This document shows positions 63,230 through 64,000 of a DNA stretch of 64,000 bases, piece after piece. Position 1 is the stretch's first letter; every line of letters begins with the position of its first letter. Source of the stretch: Emiliania huxleyi CCMP1516. Lineage: Eukaryota; Haptophyta; Isochrysidales; Noelaerhabdaceae. The translations under genes were made by a program, and so were the position numbers. Below the pieces are notes generated by a model, which saw only the letters and a program-made list of their open reading frames with translations, was not told the origin of the DNA and made no database searches. The stretch lies in assembly GCF_000372725.1 (NCBI RefSeq), contig NW_005202428.1, forward strand, positions 1,264,438 through 1,328,437, given 5' to 3'.

Positions 63230-63449
63230 TGCTGCCGCTGCCGCGGTCGCCAACACTACTGCCCCAGCCGCCGCCACCGTTGGAGCGGTAGCCGTCACGA
63301 TTGGCGTAGTGCGAACGGCTGACGCCATCAAAGCCAGTGTGTCGGGGCCGACTGCTGCTGCGATACCGCTCATCGCGATACCTGTCGCGATACCGATCGC
63401 CGTGGCCCCCGTACAGATGGCCCTCTCGCTCGCGCGAACGCTTCGTCAT
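60562..63449 (-). CDS. SGS3/FDM-like XS-domain protein
   Basis: Two exons, about 63449-61963 and 61880-60562 (roughly 920 aa). The N-terminus is Arg/Tyr/Gly-rich, then Asp-rich. ILCPLTARGLPKLEEYLG to NWGALQQHADKVGG resembles the zf-XS finger. WPPLLHISGLPGELNSSNLL and YLGPFTGRAVLVFEKDHSGW resemble the XS RNA-binding domain of plant SGS3/FDM proteins, which bind dsRNA with 5' overhangs in silencing. A coiled coil of about 250 residues follows (KARLKEKEAKDLKQELDLL and similar), as in SGS3. The C-terminus (MPRFESVFLHSMKHNGKLVV, GFEVVVWNTCASYECHTLGK) is not one I recognise. The exon join (61880-61963) does not settle to one frame. The Met at 63449 begins MTKRSREREGHLYGG. Confidence 0.68.
62626..62662 (-). 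repeat. (GAC)n tract coding poly-Asp
   Basis: GTC trinucleotides on the plus strand give about 13-14 consecutive Asp in the XS-domain protein. Confidence 0.9.
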
Positions 63450-63484
63450 GCTGAGGACACTCAACAGAAAAGAATTTACACAGG

Positions 63485-63855
63485 GGCACACAGCCCCTTC
63501 CCCTCCCCCCTCAAGGGCGAGGACACGCACAGGCCGCACCTCTAGTGAGGCCCGCATAGTATGTGGGAGACTCGTGCCGCCGCCCCTGCCACCCCTGTGT
63601 CAGTGTGCCTGTGGTAGGAGAGACTGCCAGCGACAAGCTGGAGGCAGGTCGCTAGACTGAGATGAGACCGCCAGTGGATGTGGGAGTCCACCGCGCACCG
63701 CGCTGCGAGCCTGTCGTGTCCCTTGTCAGGAGCAGGAGAGCCCCACCTGTCCCCCTGATCGCGTTCTTCCAAAATCCTGCTCGTGCAGGTGTGGGGACCC
63801 TGTCCTCGTCCCATCCCTCGTTTGGCGTGTCTGTTTTCTTTCTTTCTTTCTTTCT
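63485..63855 (+). repeat. Dispersed ~365-bp repeat, copy B
   Basis: Nearly identical to 7196-7556, same orientation, ending in the same TTTC tract. It begins about 35 bp upstream of the XS-domain gene start, so it makes up most of that gene's upstream region. Confidence 0.88.
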
Positions 63856-64000
63856 TTCTTTACACAGCCACTCTCTCTCACAGAAGACAACCAAAAGAGT
63901 TGTCCAGAGAGTATTTTGTAGTGTGTTGTGCCCACGATCAGAAACAAAGTTGAAGAGCGGAGACCCCCCCCAGACCCCACTCTAGCCGGTGGACCCCCGG

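Overview
The window looks like nuclear DNA of a GC-rich unicellular alga, most likely a haptophyte (inference). The genes are eukaryotic (HIRA, TRAPPC5, DUR3, SETD9-like, SGS3/XS-like). They are broken by many short introns, and about two thirds of the introns whose ends are fixed by protein homology start with GC rather than GT. Spaces between genes are full of microsatellites, minisatellites and dispersed repeats. Two runs of N (23523-24086 and 46413-46512) show this is a scaffold.

Layout. 1-6454: the 3' end of a DUR3-type urea/polyamine transporter (+) converges on a complete 10-exon HIRA histone chaperone gene (-). 6455-9214: repeats (minisatellite, CA tract, tRNA-derived element, a dispersed repeat also found at 63485). 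9215-14431: TRAPPC5, an RCC1-repeat protein, a repeat-rich spacer and a glutathione S-transferase. 15438-24549: a long hairpin, a divergent membrane-anchored HSP70-like protein, a NYN-domain protein (-), an F-box protein, a sulfotransferase, a small membrane protein and a gene cut by the first gap. 24864-30669: a perfect 86-bp palindrome, an acylated hypothetical protein (-), a bacterial-type Cys-motif protein (-), a terminal-inverted-repeat element and a P2X-like channel. 31194-39615: a SETD9-like SET protein, an uncharacterised multi-exon gene (-), a second sulfotransferase (-), a 24-bp minisatellite and a secreted or anchored hypothetical protein (-).

40300-49996 is the most repeat-laden part. 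It holds an inverted duplication (40300-40641 and 46513-46860, the second copy abutting a gap), an S1-domain protein, an FKBP, broken Tudor-like fragments, two minisatellites and a 620-bp foldback element with 146-bp near-perfect arms. 49997-63449: histidinol-phosphate aminotransferase, a stand-alone TRPM-type SLOG protein, a METTL21-like methyltransferase (-), an EF-hand-like protein (-), a TPR plus 2OG-oxygenase protein, a sulfatase (-) and an SGS3/XS-domain protein (-).

The genes do not form one pathway. Two loose themes stand out: chromatin and RNA silencing (HIRA, SETD9-like, XS-domain protein), and sulfated-glycan metabolism (two sulfotransferases and a sulfatase). Exon joins were inferred by eye from reading frame, splice dinucleotides and remembered family motifs; no search or RNA evidence was available.
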